Assembly: GCA_009649675.1 (NCBI GenBank)
Contig: WJPL01000001.1
Span: 1,012,469-1,076,468 of the forward strand
Source of the DNA: Alphaproteobacteria bacterium HT1-32
Lineage (GTDB): Bacteria > Pseudomonadota > Alphaproteobacteria > Rhodospirillales > HT1-32
Length of the DNA stretch: 64,000 bases
Direction: 5' to 3'
This document shows, one piece after another, positions 32,215 to 40,544 of this stretch. Position 1 is the first letter of the stretch. Each line of letters begins with the position of its first letter. A model generated the notes under the pieces. The model made no database searches. It had not been told where the DNA came from and saw only the letters and a program-made list of their open reading frames with translations. The position numbers were made by a program, and so were the translations under genes.

Positions 32215-32239
32215 TTTGGGACAAATTTGGGACAGTTGG
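32215..32239 (+). repeat. Right copy of 25-base island-end repeat
   Basis: Identical to 246-270. Lies 91 bases inside the right tRNA remnant; the left copy lies 92 bases inside the matching segment of the tRNA gene. Confidence 0.8.
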
Positions 32240-32250
32240 GGGCCGATTCC

Positions 32251-32280
32251 AGCGACATATAGCGACACCGAGCGACACTT
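32251..32280 (+). repeat. Three tandem AGCGACA units, 10-bp period
   Basis: AGCGACATAT, AGCGACACCG, AGCGACACTT in direct succession, one per helical turn, between the arm repeat and the tRNA remnant. Likely protein-binding sites of the attachment region. Confidence 0.65.
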
Positions 32281-32329
32281 AAGTCATTGATTTATATAAA
32301 AACTTGTTGTTTTACAATGCCCTAAGATC

Positions 32330-32376
32330 GCCCTCCGAAGGCAGAGGTCACAAGTTCGTATCTAGTCGGGTGCACG
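32330..32376 (+). pseudogene. tRNA-Arg 3' remnant at the right island end (att site)
   Basis: The first 23 bases are identical to tRNA positions 132-154 and the rest (T arm, acceptor) follows with substitutions (CAAGTTCGTATCTAG for CAGGTTCGAATCCTG). The A-rich/T-rich tail after it resembles the one after the intact tRNA. Lacks a 5' half, so it cannot be a functional tRNA. Confidence 0.9.
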
Positions 32377-32449
32377 AAATTTTTCTTCTGACTTCTCCCA
32401 TCCGCCTGTTCCGGGATGGCGGAGCAAAACCCTCTTGAAATCGCCTCCC

Positions 32450-33583
32450 CTACTCCACCTTGCCGAACGTCTCTGCCATGAAGGCGGAGGCTTTCAGGCC
32501 GCTGCCGGTGAGGACAGCGATGGTGCGCTGGTCCGGGGTGATGCGGCCGCTGGCCAGCAGGGCTTCGGTGGCGGCGGCGGCGGTAGCGGAGGTGGGTTCG
32601 GCGTAGAGGCCCGCGGCGGACAGGCCCCTGACTGCGGTGATGATATCCTCTTCCGGCACGGCAACCGTGCCGCCGCCGGAGCGGCGGATGGCGTCGAGGA
32701 CTTCGCCCATCCGGACCGGGCTTTTGATGGCGGTGCCTTCGGCAACGGTCGGATGGAAGGGAATGTCGCCAACCACGCCGTCATTTTCAAAGGCCGCATG
32801 AATGGGCGCACAGTTCGCGGGCTGGGCACAGAAAATGCGCGGCAGCCTGTCGATCTGACCGGCACGCAGCAGTTCGCTGAAGCCGATATCACAGCCCAGC
32901 ACGTTGCTGCCTGCGCCGACCGGGATGACGATATTGTCGGGTGCCTGAAAACCGCAGTCTTCCCATAATTCATAAGCCAGTGTCTTGGTGCCCTGCAGGA
33001 AGAATGCCTGCCAGTTATGGCTGGCATAGAAGGTCTCTTCCGACTGCCGGATGGCCTCATACTGCGATTCTTCACGCGGACCGGGCACCAGTTGCACCTC
33101 GGCACCACAGGCCCGCATCTGCACCAGCTTGGCCGGTTGTGTCGAGGCCGGGGTGAGAATGCGCACCCGCATCCCCGCAGCCGCACCATAGGCCGCCATG
33201 GCCGAACCGCCATTGCCGGAGCTGTCTTCCAGAATGCCCGGCACCCCCACCTGTCGGAGATAGGACATCATCACCGAGGCGCCCCGGTCCTTGAAGCTGC
33301 CGGTCGGGGAAAACCATTCCAGTTTGAATTCAACCGGGCCGGAAGGCACCCGACCCGGCACCAGCGGCGTCATGCCCTCACCCATCGAAACCGGCTCGGT
33401 AATTTCCAGCGGCAGGGCACGGCGATAGCGCCAGATCGAACGGGTCGCTGTATCAATTTCTGAGCGGGTGATACCCGGCAGCGGCGTGATCATCAGCGGC
33501 TTGCCCGACGGTGCCCGCCAGAGCGGTGTTTCCAGCGGGAATGTTTCACCGGTTGATGACTCGATATAGGCAGGACGGGACAT
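32450..33583 (-). CDS. Threonine synthase-like PLP enzyme
   Basis: 377 residues of the fold-type II PLP family. The Schiff-base Lys is in SPTGSFKDRGAS, followed by SSGNGGSAMAAYGAAAG and the phosphate-binding loop VGAGSNVLG. The layout (N-terminal short segment, then the beta family core) resembles threonine synthase ThrC class and related diaminopropionate or cysteate-type enzymes, so the exact substrate is uncertain. It is the first chromosomal gene beyond the island, on the opposite strand, ending 73 bases from the tRNA remnant. Stand-alone gene; no thrA/thrB neighbours. Confidence 0.85.
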   Translation of the reverse strand: MSRPAYIESSTGETFPLETPLWRAPSGKPLMITPLPGITRSEIDTATRSIWRYRRALPLEITEPVSMGEGMTPLVPGRVPSGPVEFKLEWFSPTGSFKDRGASVMMSYLRQVGVPGILEDSSGNGGSAMAAYGAAAGMRVRILTPASTQPAKLVQMRACGAEVQLVPGPREESQYEAIRQSEETFYASHNWQAFFLQGTKTLAYELWEDCGFQAPDNIVIPVGAGSNVLGCDIGFSELLRAGQIDRLPRIFCAQPANCAPIHAAFENDGVVGDIPFHPTVAEGTAIKSPVRMGEVLDAIRRSGGGTVAVPEEDIITAVRGLSAAGLYAEPTSATAAAATEALLASGRITPDQRTIAVLTGSGLKASAFMAETFGKVE

Positions 33584-33815
33584 GGCACACCTTAAACTCA
33601 GGGAGAAAACGGAAAGAAAATGAAACGGCCGGACAGAACGCCCGGGGCCTCAAGATTACGCCAGCGCAGACTCTGCGGGCAACCCCGATCTGCGTGCAAT
33701 CTGTCCGTCCAGTCCGCAATCCTGCCGCCAGCCTTGTCAATGCCGCACCGGCACGCCAGATCATAGGCGGAACAGGTTACTGAACGCGCCACTGCGCAAA
33801 CGGATGGAGGAATTC

Positions 33816-34685
33816 ATGAAACAGGTCGCAGGTGTTTATCCCGCGCCGCAGGGACACTGGGTCGGGGACGGGTTTCCCGTCCGGTCGATGTTTTCCTATG
33901 ACAATCTGGCCGCCGAACTGAGCCCGTTTCTGATGCTGGATTATGCCGGTCCGGCAGAATTTCCCCCGGCGACCCGGCCTCCCGGGGTTGGACAACACCC
34001 GCATCGCGGCTTTGAAACCGTAACCATTGTCTATCGGGGTGAGGTTTCTCACCGGGATTCAACCGGTCAGGGCGGCACCATCGGGCCTGGCGACGTGCAG
34101 TGGATGACCGCTGGCGCCGGGATCCTGCATGACGAGTTTCATTCCCCCGACTTTACCAGAACCGGCGGTCTGCTGCAGATGATACAGCTCTGGGTCAATC
34201 TGCCCGCCCGCGACAAGATGGCTGATCCCGGCTATCAGGCCATTACCGACGCAGATATTCCGGTGGTCAGCCTGCCGGAAGGCGCAGGCCATCTGCGCAT
34301 CATTGCCGGCAGCTATCAGGAGACCAGAGGACCGGCGAAGACCTTCACGCCGATGAATGTCTGGGATCTTCGGCTGAAACAGGGGCAGGGCTGTGACCTG
34401 CCGGCGACCGGGGGATGGACCACCGCCCTGATGTCGCTCGACGGTCGGCTGCGGGTCAACGGACAGGTTGATGTGGGGGAAGCAGAACTGGTGCTGTTTG
34501 AGCGGGCCGGTGAGACGATCCATATCGAAGCCGTCGAGGATGCAGTCCTGCTTTATCTCGGTGGCGAGCCGATTGACGAACCGATCGTCGGCTATGGCCC
34601 CTTTGTCATGAACAGCAAACAGGAAATCATTCAGGCGGTCGAAGACTTCAACAGCGGCAAGTTCGGCTCGATGCCCGCTGCCTGA
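33816..34685 (+). CDS. Pirin family protein
   Basis: 289 residues. The start at 33816 (MKQVAGVYPAP) follows TGGAGG by 5 bases; an in-frame ATG at 33804 overlaps that site. Bicupin with the pirin signature HPHRGFETVTIVYRG and a second His/Glu set (AGAGILHDEFHSP) that bind one metal, followed by the pirin C-terminal cupin. Bacterial pirins include quercetinase-like and redox-sensing members; the substrate is not evident. Stands before a PhyH-type dioxygenase gene with 111 bases between. Confidence 0.92.
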   Translation: MKQVAGVYPAPQGHWVGDGFPVRSMFSYDNLAAELSPFLMLDYAGPAEFPPATRPPGVGQHPHRGFETVTIVYRGEVSHRDSTGQGGTIGPGDVQWMTAGAGILHDEFHSPDFTRTGGLLQMIQLWVNLPARDKMADPGYQAITDADIPVVSLPEGAGHLRIIAGSYQETRGPAKTFTPMNVWDLRLKQGQGCDLPATGGWTTALMSLDGRLRVNGQVDVGEAELVLFERAGETIHIEAVEDAVLLYLGGEPIDEPIVGYGPFVMNSKQEIIQAVEDFNSGKFGSMPAA

Positions 34686-34796
34686 CCCGGAGGCCCCCCG
34701 GTCGTCTGATCGCCCCGGCTTGGCCCGGACGGGAAAACGGGGCTACAGTATGGACAGCCGCAAGCCCAACCGATCAGAAAGGCCAGGACTGACACC

Positions 34797-35603
34797 ATGA
34801 CTTCCGAGACCCAACTTACCCCCGAACAGCTGACCCACTATCGCGAGCGGGGCTGGATCGTTCCCGGCTTCAAGTTTCCGCCTGAACTGCTGGCCGAGAT
34901 GCGGGCTGAATATGCTGCCCTGCTGGAGCGGAATGCCGACATCGCGTCGGATATCATGCTGGCCCCACATCAGGAAACCGGCGGGTCGCAGGGTGTGAGA
35001 GGCTCAAAGAAATGGCTGGAATTCGCAACCCATCCGGCCCTGATGGAGATCGCGGCACAGCTGATCGGCGAAGATATTATCCTGTGGGGCACCACCATTT
35101 TCGGCAAGCCGGCCCTGAACGGCAAGGAGACCCCCTGGCATCAGGATGGCGAATATTACCCGATCCGTCCGCTGGAGACCCTGACCATCTGGATTCCGCT
35201 GGATGAGGTCACACCGGAGAATGGGCCAATGCGCTTCCTTCCCGGATCCCACAGGGAGCGGAAACTCTATTCCCACAGCTGGGTTGAAGGCGACGACAAG
35301 ACCATCAATCTGGTCTGTGATACCGAACATTACGACCCGGCCACGGCAGAGGATCTGATCCTGGAAGCCGGTCAGCCCTCATTCCATGATGTCTATATGA
35401 TCCATGGCTCTACCGCGAACCGGACGGACAAGCGCCGGGCAGCCTTCATCATCCGGCTGATGCCGGCGACATCGTTCTACGATCATGCACTCGGAGCCAG
35501 GATCGGCGCAAAACACCCGGCACAAGGTTACGGCGTCCGCCCCCTGCATCTGGTTCGTGGTCAGGACCGGCATGGCAGCAATAACTTCACCATCGGACAC
35601 TGA
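34797..35603 (+). CDS. Phytanoyl-CoA dioxygenase (PhyH) family protein
   Basis: 268-residue Fe(II)/2-oxoglutarate oxygenase. The metal triad is His115-Gln-Asp117 (PWHQDGEYY) and His203 (MIHGSTANRT), with Arg214 or a close Arg as the 2-oxoglutarate anchor (KRRAAFIIRL). The double-stranded beta-helix strands ETLTIWIPLDEV and NGPMRFLPGSH are typical. Substrate unknown; family members hydroxylate lipids, ectoine and others. ATG at 34797 is clear; the next gene is 66 bases away. Confidence 0.9.
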   Translation: MTSETQLTPEQLTHYRERGWIVPGFKFPPELLAEMRAEYAALLERNADIASDIMLAPHQETGGSQGVRGSKKWLEFATHPALMEIAAQLIGEDIILWGTTIFGKPALNGKETPWHQDGEYYPIRPLETLTIWIPLDEVTPENGPMRFLPGSHRERKLYSHSWVEGDDKTINLVCDTEHYDPATAEDLILEAGQPSFHDVYMIHGSTANRTDKRRAAFIIRLMPATSFYDHALGARIGAKHPAQGYGVRPLHLVRGQDRHGSNNFTIGH

Positions 35604-35669
35604 TTTTCGCTACAGACCCGGGCCAGGTTTCATGGCATAAACAGAGCCTGACATTCCGGAGCCATGATC

Positions 35670-36227
35670 ATGACGCTGTATCTGCTCGGCCTTGCCCTGT
35701 TCTTCGTGCCCCATCTGGTCTCGACCGCCCGTCCGCTGCGCAACAGCATTGTGGCCAGAATCGGCGAGACGCCCTGGAAGCTGGTGTTGACGGTACTGTC
35801 CTTCGCCGGGATCATCCTGATTGCCCTGTTCTTCCATAACGCTCCGGCAGATCAGCTCTGGGCACCACAGCCCTGGGGTCGGGCAGCGCTGTTCGCGCTG
35901 ATGCCGGTTGCCCTGATTCTGGTGATCAGCGCCAACTTCCGGGGTTATATCAAGCGCCTGGTGCGCCATCCGATGTCAGCCGGGGTCATCATCTGGTCAG
36001 TCTGTCATCTGGCCGCGAATGGTGATATCGCATCAACCCTGCTGTTCGGCAGTTTCCTTGTCTACAGCATCCTCTCACCACTGGTCGCCGAGTTGCAGGG
36101 TCGTGCCCGGCGACTTGAAGATCCGAACTGGAAGGGCGACCTGATCAGCATCTTGATCGGCCTCGTGCTCTATGCCGCCCTGATGCATTTCCATGCTACC
36201 CTGTTCGGTATCGCTGTTATCGGCTAG
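35670..36227 (+). CDS. NnrU family membrane protein
   Basis: 185 residues from the ATG at 35670 (MTLYLLGLALFFVPH), which has GGAG 8 bases upstream; an ATG two codons earlier is too close to it. Five or six membrane helices with the family pattern LALFFVPHLVSTARPLR, YIKRLVRHPMSAGVIIWSVCHL and HFHATLFGI. NnrU is known from denitrification loci and carries a conserved His pair like related methyltransferase/isomerase membrane proteins; no nitrite or nitric oxide reductase genes are near. Convergent with the next gene, 8 bases apart. Confidence 0.9.
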   Translation: MTLYLLGLALFFVPHLVSTARPLRNSIVARIGETPWKLVLTVLSFAGIILIALFFHNAPADQLWAPQPWGRAALFALMPVALILVISANFRGYIKRLVRHPMSAGVIIWSVCHLAANGDIASTLLFGSFLVYSILSPLVAELQGRARRLEDPNWKGDLISILIGLVLYAALMHFHATLFGIAVIG

Positions 36228-36235
36228 GGCACAGC

Positions 36236-36895
36236 TTACACAGCCAGAAACGATCGCATATGAAACGCTGCCTGATCCGGGGCATAGGCCCGGTCAGCGG
36301 CGACCGGACAGGCATGGCGTGCCAGACATCCCTGATTCAGACAGTCCGTTCCCGGTCCACTGATATGGCGACGACAACCCGGAACGTCATATCCCGACGG
36401 TGAGAACGCCCCGACAGGGCAGGTCGTCAGGCAGGGTTTGTCACGGCAGCTGTCACAGGGTGACTGCGCCGGATCTTCGGACGCTGTCTGCTGACCTTCC
36501 GGCAGGACCAGAACCCCGCGAAAAGCCTGCCACAATCCGAAATGCGGATGAATTTTCAGGCCCAGCGGAGACTCGAAATACCGGCCGGTGCGCAGGGCCC
36601 ACTGTCCGAAAGGTGGCCAGGGTGGTCCGTCGAACGGATAGATAACGCTGGCTCCGGCCTGTTCTGCAATCCGGCCCAGCCGCCGCCGGGTCCAGCGGTT
36701 CAGCGGGTCCGGCTCTCCGTCCTCACCCTGTTCCTGCATGAAAATGCGCCACATGTCCGGTCCGGCATTCCCGATCAGCAGGGCGTTGACGCCGGTAACA
36801 CCAAAGGTCTGGGCCTCTTCCGGCGTCAGCATGAACGTTCCGCCAACATACAGCCCCGCATCGGCAAGAGCGGCCTCTGTCGACAGGGCTGTCAT
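36236..36895 (-). CDS. 4Fe-4S ferredoxin-like protein
   Basis: 219 residues. The C-terminal 75 residues hold a double cluster motif: CDSCRDKPCLTTCPVGAF, then CRRHISGPGTDCLNQGCLARHACPV, comparable with the QueG-like epoxyqueuosine reductase C-terminal part and other reductive enzymes, but the protein is shorter and lacks a visible cobalamin domain. N-terminal 140 residues are unassigned. It overlaps the TRIC-family gene by 4 bases, and that gene overlaps the SH3 gene, so the three are an operon on the minus strand. Confidence 0.8.
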   Translation of the reverse strand: MTALSTEAALADAGLYVGGTFMLTPEEAQTFGVTGVNALLIGNAGPDMWRIFMQEQGEDGEPDPLNRWTRRRLGRIAEQAGASVIYPFDGPPWPPFGQWALRTGRYFESPLGLKIHPHFGLWQAFRGVLVLPEGQQTASEDPAQSPCDSCRDKPCLTTCPVGAFSPSGYDVPGCRRHISGPGTDCLNQGCLARHACPVAADRAYAPDQAAFHMRSFLAV

Positions 36896-37557
36896 TCGCC
36901 GGAGGGTGGACGGTCTGCCGGATAGTCCCGGCCCGGTGGATGATAGGCTGGCAGCGACCAGCCACCGATAATGCCTGCGGCGCGGATGGCAAAGGCGACC
37001 CCGAATCCGACGATGGTGGCCAGTGATGCCTCGCCGGTCAGACGGTCAATCAGCACGAACATCCCGGCCCCTGCGGCGGCGGCCGTAATATAGATTTCAC
37101 GGCGCAGGATAAGGGGGATTTCCGCACAAAGGACGTCGCGGATTATGCCGCCAAACGAGGCACTCATGACACCCATCAGAACGGCAACGGCAGGAGGTGC
37201 CCCCAGATTATTGGCGACACTGGCCCCGATGACGGCAAACAGTGCCAGCCCCATGGCATCAGCCCAGATCAGCCATCGGAACCGGCGGCTTTCCAGCCGG
37301 TGGGCAACAAAGAAGACCAGCAGGGCAACCCCGCTGCACAGCCACAGATATTCCGGCTGGCGTACCCAGAATACGGCACCACGGTCCAGCACCAGATCAC
37401 GGATCGTGCCGCCACCGATTCCGGTCACCGTGGCGATCAGCGCAAAGCCGATGATATCCATCTGTTTCCGGGAAGCGGTCAGGGCACCGGAGACAGCAAA
37501 AACCGCGACGCCAATCAGATCGAGCACATAAATCATGGTGCTCATCTGTCCGGTCAC
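36892..37557 (-). CDS. TRIC family (UPF0126/YicG) membrane channel
   Basis: 221 residues with six or seven hydrophobic helices forming two inverted repeats: VLDLIGVAVFAVSGALTA, TGIGGGTIRDLVL and the second set MGLALFAVIGASVA, ASFGGIIRDVLC. The GGGxxRD and GGxxRD motifs are those of prokaryotic TRIC cation channels. The C-terminal tail is Pro-rich. Coupled to both neighbours by 4-base overlaps (ATGA). Function as a potassium-permeable trimeric channel is known for family members; here by homology. Confidence 0.9.
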   Translation of the reverse strand: MTGQMSTMIYVLDLIGVAVFAVSGALTASRKQMDIIGFALIATVTGIGGGTIRDLVLDRGAVFWVRQPEYLWLCSGVALLVFFVAHRLESRRFRWLIWADAMGLALFAVIGASVANNLGAPPAVAVLMGVMSASFGGIIRDVLCAEIPLILRREIYITAAAAGAGMFVLIDRLTGEASLATIVGFGVAFAIRAAGIIGGWSLPAYHPPGRDYPADRPPSGE

Positions 37558-38075
37558 GGCTCTATCTGCTCGCCTGCATAGACGCCCCAGAACTGGTCGC
37601 GGCGCAGCCAGCCTTCAAAACCGTCAACCTCGACACGGCACCAGTCGCTTCCGGCCGGGCATTCCGTGATGCGTCCGGTGACACCTGTCTCCAGTCGAGC
37701 AACCAGTCGTGAAGCTGCATCCGGCTCTGCCCGAAGCGCACGGACATCCTCGCGCACCATGAAACTGCGGCGTCCGGACAGCATGCTCTGATGCATCCAG
37801 CCCTCATCACCCTGCCAGTCCCGTATCTTGCGCCAGGTCCCGTATTCGCTGACAATTTCGACCGGCAGCCCGGCACGGCGATATTCCCAGTCCACAGGGT
37901 AACGAACCCCCGGTCCGGTTCGCATATTCACCTGATTGGCCCGGATCGTGACAAACCTCGGTATGGGCAGTCCGGTCGAGGATACACCGGAGGACTGTGC
38001 CAGCGCATATGTTGTCTGACCGGAAAGGCCCAGCGCCAGTATCACCAGCGCTACACGGCAAATCAGACGCAGCAT
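37554..38075 (-). CDS. Periplasmic SH3-domain protein
   Basis: 173 residues from the ATG at 38075 (MLRLICRVALV), chosen because it gives a clean signal peptide (cleavage after TYALA, about residue 24) and has a GAGAG site. Two bacterial SH3 units: TIRANQVNMRTGPGVRYPVDWEYRR...GDEGWMHQSML and VRALRAEPDAASRLVARLETG...GFEGWLRRDQFW. Such domains bind peptidoglycan or peptides in the cell envelope. First gene of the minus-strand trio. Promoter is shared or divergent with the dehydrogenase at 38207. Confidence 0.88.
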   Translation of the reverse strand: MLRLICRVALVILALGLSGQTTYALAQSSGVSSTGLPIPRFVTIRANQVNMRTGPGVRYPVDWEYRRAGLPVEIVSEYGTWRKIRDWQGDEGWMHQSMLSGRRSFMVREDVRALRAEPDAASRLVARLETGVTGRITECPAGSDWCRVEVDGFEGWLRRDQFWGVYAGEQIEP

Positions 38076-38206
38076 GTTTCTCTCACAATCATTTCGACTC
38101 ATGCGGCGATGATCCGCCCCGGTATTGCTCAGGTCAAGTCGTGCGACGCTGGACAGTGCTGTGGTAGCTTGCTACTTCACCGAGAGCGATATCGGGAGTG
38201 CGGGAT

Positions 38207-39199
38207 ATGCCAAACAGCCAGAAGAAAAAGCTTGTCGTTGTGACCCGGAAACTCCCGGACGTGATTGAGACGCGGATGATGGAGCTGTTCAACGTCCGGC
38301 TCAACGTCAATGACGAACCAATGTCGAAGGCACAGCTGATCGACGCCATGAAAACCGCCGATGTGCTGGTCCCGACCGTAACCGACCGGATCGATGCGAC
38401 CATGCTGGCACAGGCCGGACCGCAACTGAAACTGATCGCGAATTTCGGCACCGGTGTCGACCATATCGATCTGGCGACCGCCCGCGAACGCAACATCGTT
38501 ATTACCAACACGCCGGACGTGCTGACCGAAGATACCGCCGACATGACCATGGCGCTGATTCTGGCCGCCCCGCGCCGCGTGGTTGAAGGTGAAAACCTTG
38601 TCCGGTCCGGGCGCTGGCGGGGCTGGGGTCCGACCACCATGCTGGGCCGCAGAATCTGGGGCAAACGTCTGGGTATCATCGGAATGGGTCGTATCGGCCA
38701 GGCCGTTGCCCGCCGGGCCAAGGGGTTTGGGCTGTCCGTGCATTACCACAACCGCAAACCGGTGCATGAGGAAATCGAGACGGAACTGGAAGCAACCTAC
38801 TGGGAAAGCCTCGACCAGATGCTGGCCCGGATGGATATCATTTCCGTCAACTGCCCGCACACACCGGCAACCTATCACCTGCTGTCAGCCCGCCGGCTGA
38901 AACTGATGCCCTCACATGCCTATATCGTGAATACGGCACGTGGTGAGATTGTCGATGAAAACGCGCTGACCCGCATGCTTCATGCCGGTGAGCTGGCCGG
39001 TGCCGGTCTCGACGTGTTCGAACATGAACCGGCGGTCAATCCGAAGCTGCTGGAACTCGATAATGTCGTGCTGTTGCCGCATATGGGCTCCGCCACCATC
39101 GAAGGCCGTGTCGATATGGGTGAGAAGGTCCTCATCAATATCAAGACCTTCACCGACGGCCACACCCCGCCGGACCGCGTCATTGCCAGCATGTACTGA
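38207..39199 (+). CDS. D-2-hydroxyacid dehydrogenase (glyoxylate/hydroxypyruvate reductase type)
   Basis: 330 residues. The start at 38207 (MPNSQKKKL) is 8 bases after GGGAG; an upstream GTG overlaps the site. NAD(P)-binding GMGRIG at 159-164, then an Arg-rich loop (NRKPVHEE); catalytic Arg in NTARGEIVDE, Glu near VFEHEP and His in LPHMGSATIEG. The substrate-binding region PDVLTEDTADMTMALILAAPRR is typical for glyoxylate/hydroxypyruvate reductases. A hairpin with a short T run follows 31 bases after the stop. The exact substrate is not settled. Confidence 0.92.
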   Translation: MPNSQKKKLVVVTRKLPDVIETRMMELFNVRLNVNDEPMSKAQLIDAMKTADVLVPTVTDRIDATMLAQAGPQLKLIANFGTGVDHIDLATARERNIVITNTPDVLTEDTADMTMALILAAPRRVVEGENLVRSGRWRGWGPTTMLGRRIWGKRLGIIGMGRIGQAVARRAKGFGLSVHYHNRKPVHEEIETELEATYWESLDQMLARMDIISVNCPHTPATYHLLSARRLKLMPSHAYIVNTARGEIVDENALTRMLHAGELAGAGLDVFEHEPAVNPKLLELDNVVLLPHMGSATIEGRVDMGEKVLINIKTFTDGHTPPDRVIASMY

Positions 39200-39230
39200 G
39201 GCCCTTTACGCCGTCGATAGCCCGGCTGGA

Positions 39231-39248
39231 TCCCGTCTTTCGACGGGA
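39231..39248 (+). terminator. Hairpin between convergent genes
   Basis: TCCCGTC-TTTC-GACGGGA, between the dehydrogenase stop and the argJ stop. The loop and flanks (CCGGCTGGATCCCGTC) also look like a common intergenic repeat; terminator function is likely but there is no T run. Confidence 0.55.
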
Positions 39249-39291
39249 TGACATGCTGGAAGCGACCGGAGTAACAGACGCCGGAGAGGCT

Positions 39292-40521
39292 TTAGCTGCG
39301 GTAATCGGCGTTGATGTCGATATAGGCGTGGGTCAGGTCACAGGTCCAGACCGTGGCGGATCCCCAGGCAATCCCCAGATCGATCTCGATATCAATCTCG
39401 TCGCCTTTCAGATGCTCGGCCACCGGCGCCTCGTCATAGCCGTCAACGGCTGCCCCTGCCCTGGCGACCAGAACACCACCGATGCTGATCCCCAGACTGT
39501 CACGCACCACACGTTCACCGGACTTGCCCACGGCCATTGCGATCCGGCCCCAGTTCGCGTCTTCACCGGCAATGGCGGTCTTGACCAGCGGCGAATTGGC
39601 GACAGAGAGGCCAACCTTGCGGGCTGACCGGTTTGACGCCGCACCTTTCACAGAAACCGAGATGAACTTCCGCGCACCCTCACCGTCCCGGACCACCTGT
39701 TGTGCCAGATCGGTCAGAACCTGCGTCAGCTTGTCCTTGAAATCCGACAGATCAGGGTCGTTGAATTCTCCGATCACCGGATGTTCCGTTGCACCTGTTG
39801 CAGCCAGCAGGATTGTGTCGCTGGTCGAGGTGTCGGAATCAACGGTGATGCAGTTGAAGCTTACCGCAGTCGACCGGTTCAGTGCCGATTGCAGCACCTC
39901 CGCCGGCAGTTTGGCATCCGTGAAAATGAACGACAGCATGGTCGCCATGTCCGGTGCGATCATGCCGGACCCCTTTGCAATACCGGCGATGGTAACCGTG
40001 GCATCACCGATCTTTGCCTGAGCCGACGCTCCTTTCGGGAAGGTATCGGTTGTGCCGATCGCCCGGGCCGCGGTTTCCCAGCCTGCCGGACTGGCCGACA
40101 CCATACCGGGCAGCACATCGGCAATCTTGCCGGCGTCCATCCGCTCGCCGATCACCCCGGTCGAGGCAAGGAACACCTGTTCCTCGCCACAGCCCAGCGC
40201 CGATGCAGCAGCCTTTGCCGTGGTCGAAGTGGCCTGCAGACCAGCTGCACCGGTGAAGACGTTGGAGTTGCCCGCATTGGCGACAATTGCCCGGACCGAT
40301 CCCTGAGCCAGATGCTGGCGACACCAGTCAACCGGCGCACCGCAAATCGCGGACTGGGTAAAAACCCCGGCAATGGTCGCCCCTTCGGGAAAAGCGGCCA
40401 GCAGGACATCATCGCGGCCCTTGTAGCGTATTCCGGCTGCAGCTGTTGCCAGATGCAGGCCGGGGACCGCCGGCATATCAGGGAAGCCCGCAGGGGCCAG
40501 CGGTGATGTTGCAATCTTCAT
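39292..40521 (-). CDS. argJ: Bifunctional ornithine acetyltransferase/N-acetylglutamate synthase
   Basis: 409-residue ArgJ of the arginine pathway: makes N-acetylglutamate and recycles the acetyl group to ornithine. The self-cleavage site is Ala-Thr in GMIAPDMATMLSF, the Thr being the nucleophile of the beta subunit. Conserved CITVDSDTSTSDT and the closing DLTHAYIDINADYRS fit the family. Length is normal. The parvulin gene ends 23 bases upstream, on the same strand, suggesting one transcript. Confidence 0.97.
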   Translation of the reverse strand: MKIATSPLAPAGFPDMPAVPGLHLATAAAGIRYKGRDDVLLAAFPEGATIAGVFTQSAICGAPVDWCRQHLAQGSVRAIVANAGNSNVFTGAAGLQATSTTAKAAASALGCGEEQVFLASTGVIGERMDAGKIADVLPGMVSASPAGWETAARAIGTTDTFPKGASAQAKIGDATVTIAGIAKGSGMIAPDMATMLSFIFTDAKLPAEVLQSALNRSTAVSFNCITVDSDTSTSDTILLAATGATEHPVIGEFNDPDLSDFKDKLTQVLTDLAQQVVRDGEGARKFISVSVKGAASNRSARKVGLSVANSPLVKTAIAGEDANWGRIAMAVGKSGERVVRDSLGISIGGVLVARAGAAVDGYDEAPVAEHLKGDEIDIEIDLGIAWGSATVWTCDLTHAYIDINADYRS

Positions 40522-40544
40522 GGCTGTCTCTCCCGGTCGCCGGC

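Larger units (their letters stand above)
31620..32449. other. Right end of island and junction, mostly non-coding
   Basis: The 830 bases contain a REP-like repeat, a 22-bp inverted repeat pair, one possible 37-aa gene, the arm repeats and the tRNA remnant, each listed separately. TTAGTGTATT also occurs twice 14 bases apart (32074-32097). No other coding region is supported. Confidence 0.6.

Noticed and set aside
32330-32376. Second tRNA gene
   Set aside because: No 5' half or D arm, and T-arm pairing is damaged; it is an attachment-site remnant.
32494-33463. Overlapping open frames on both strands in the threonine synthase-like gene
   Set aside because: Shadows caused by high GC; the PLP-enzyme motifs are all in one minus-strand frame.
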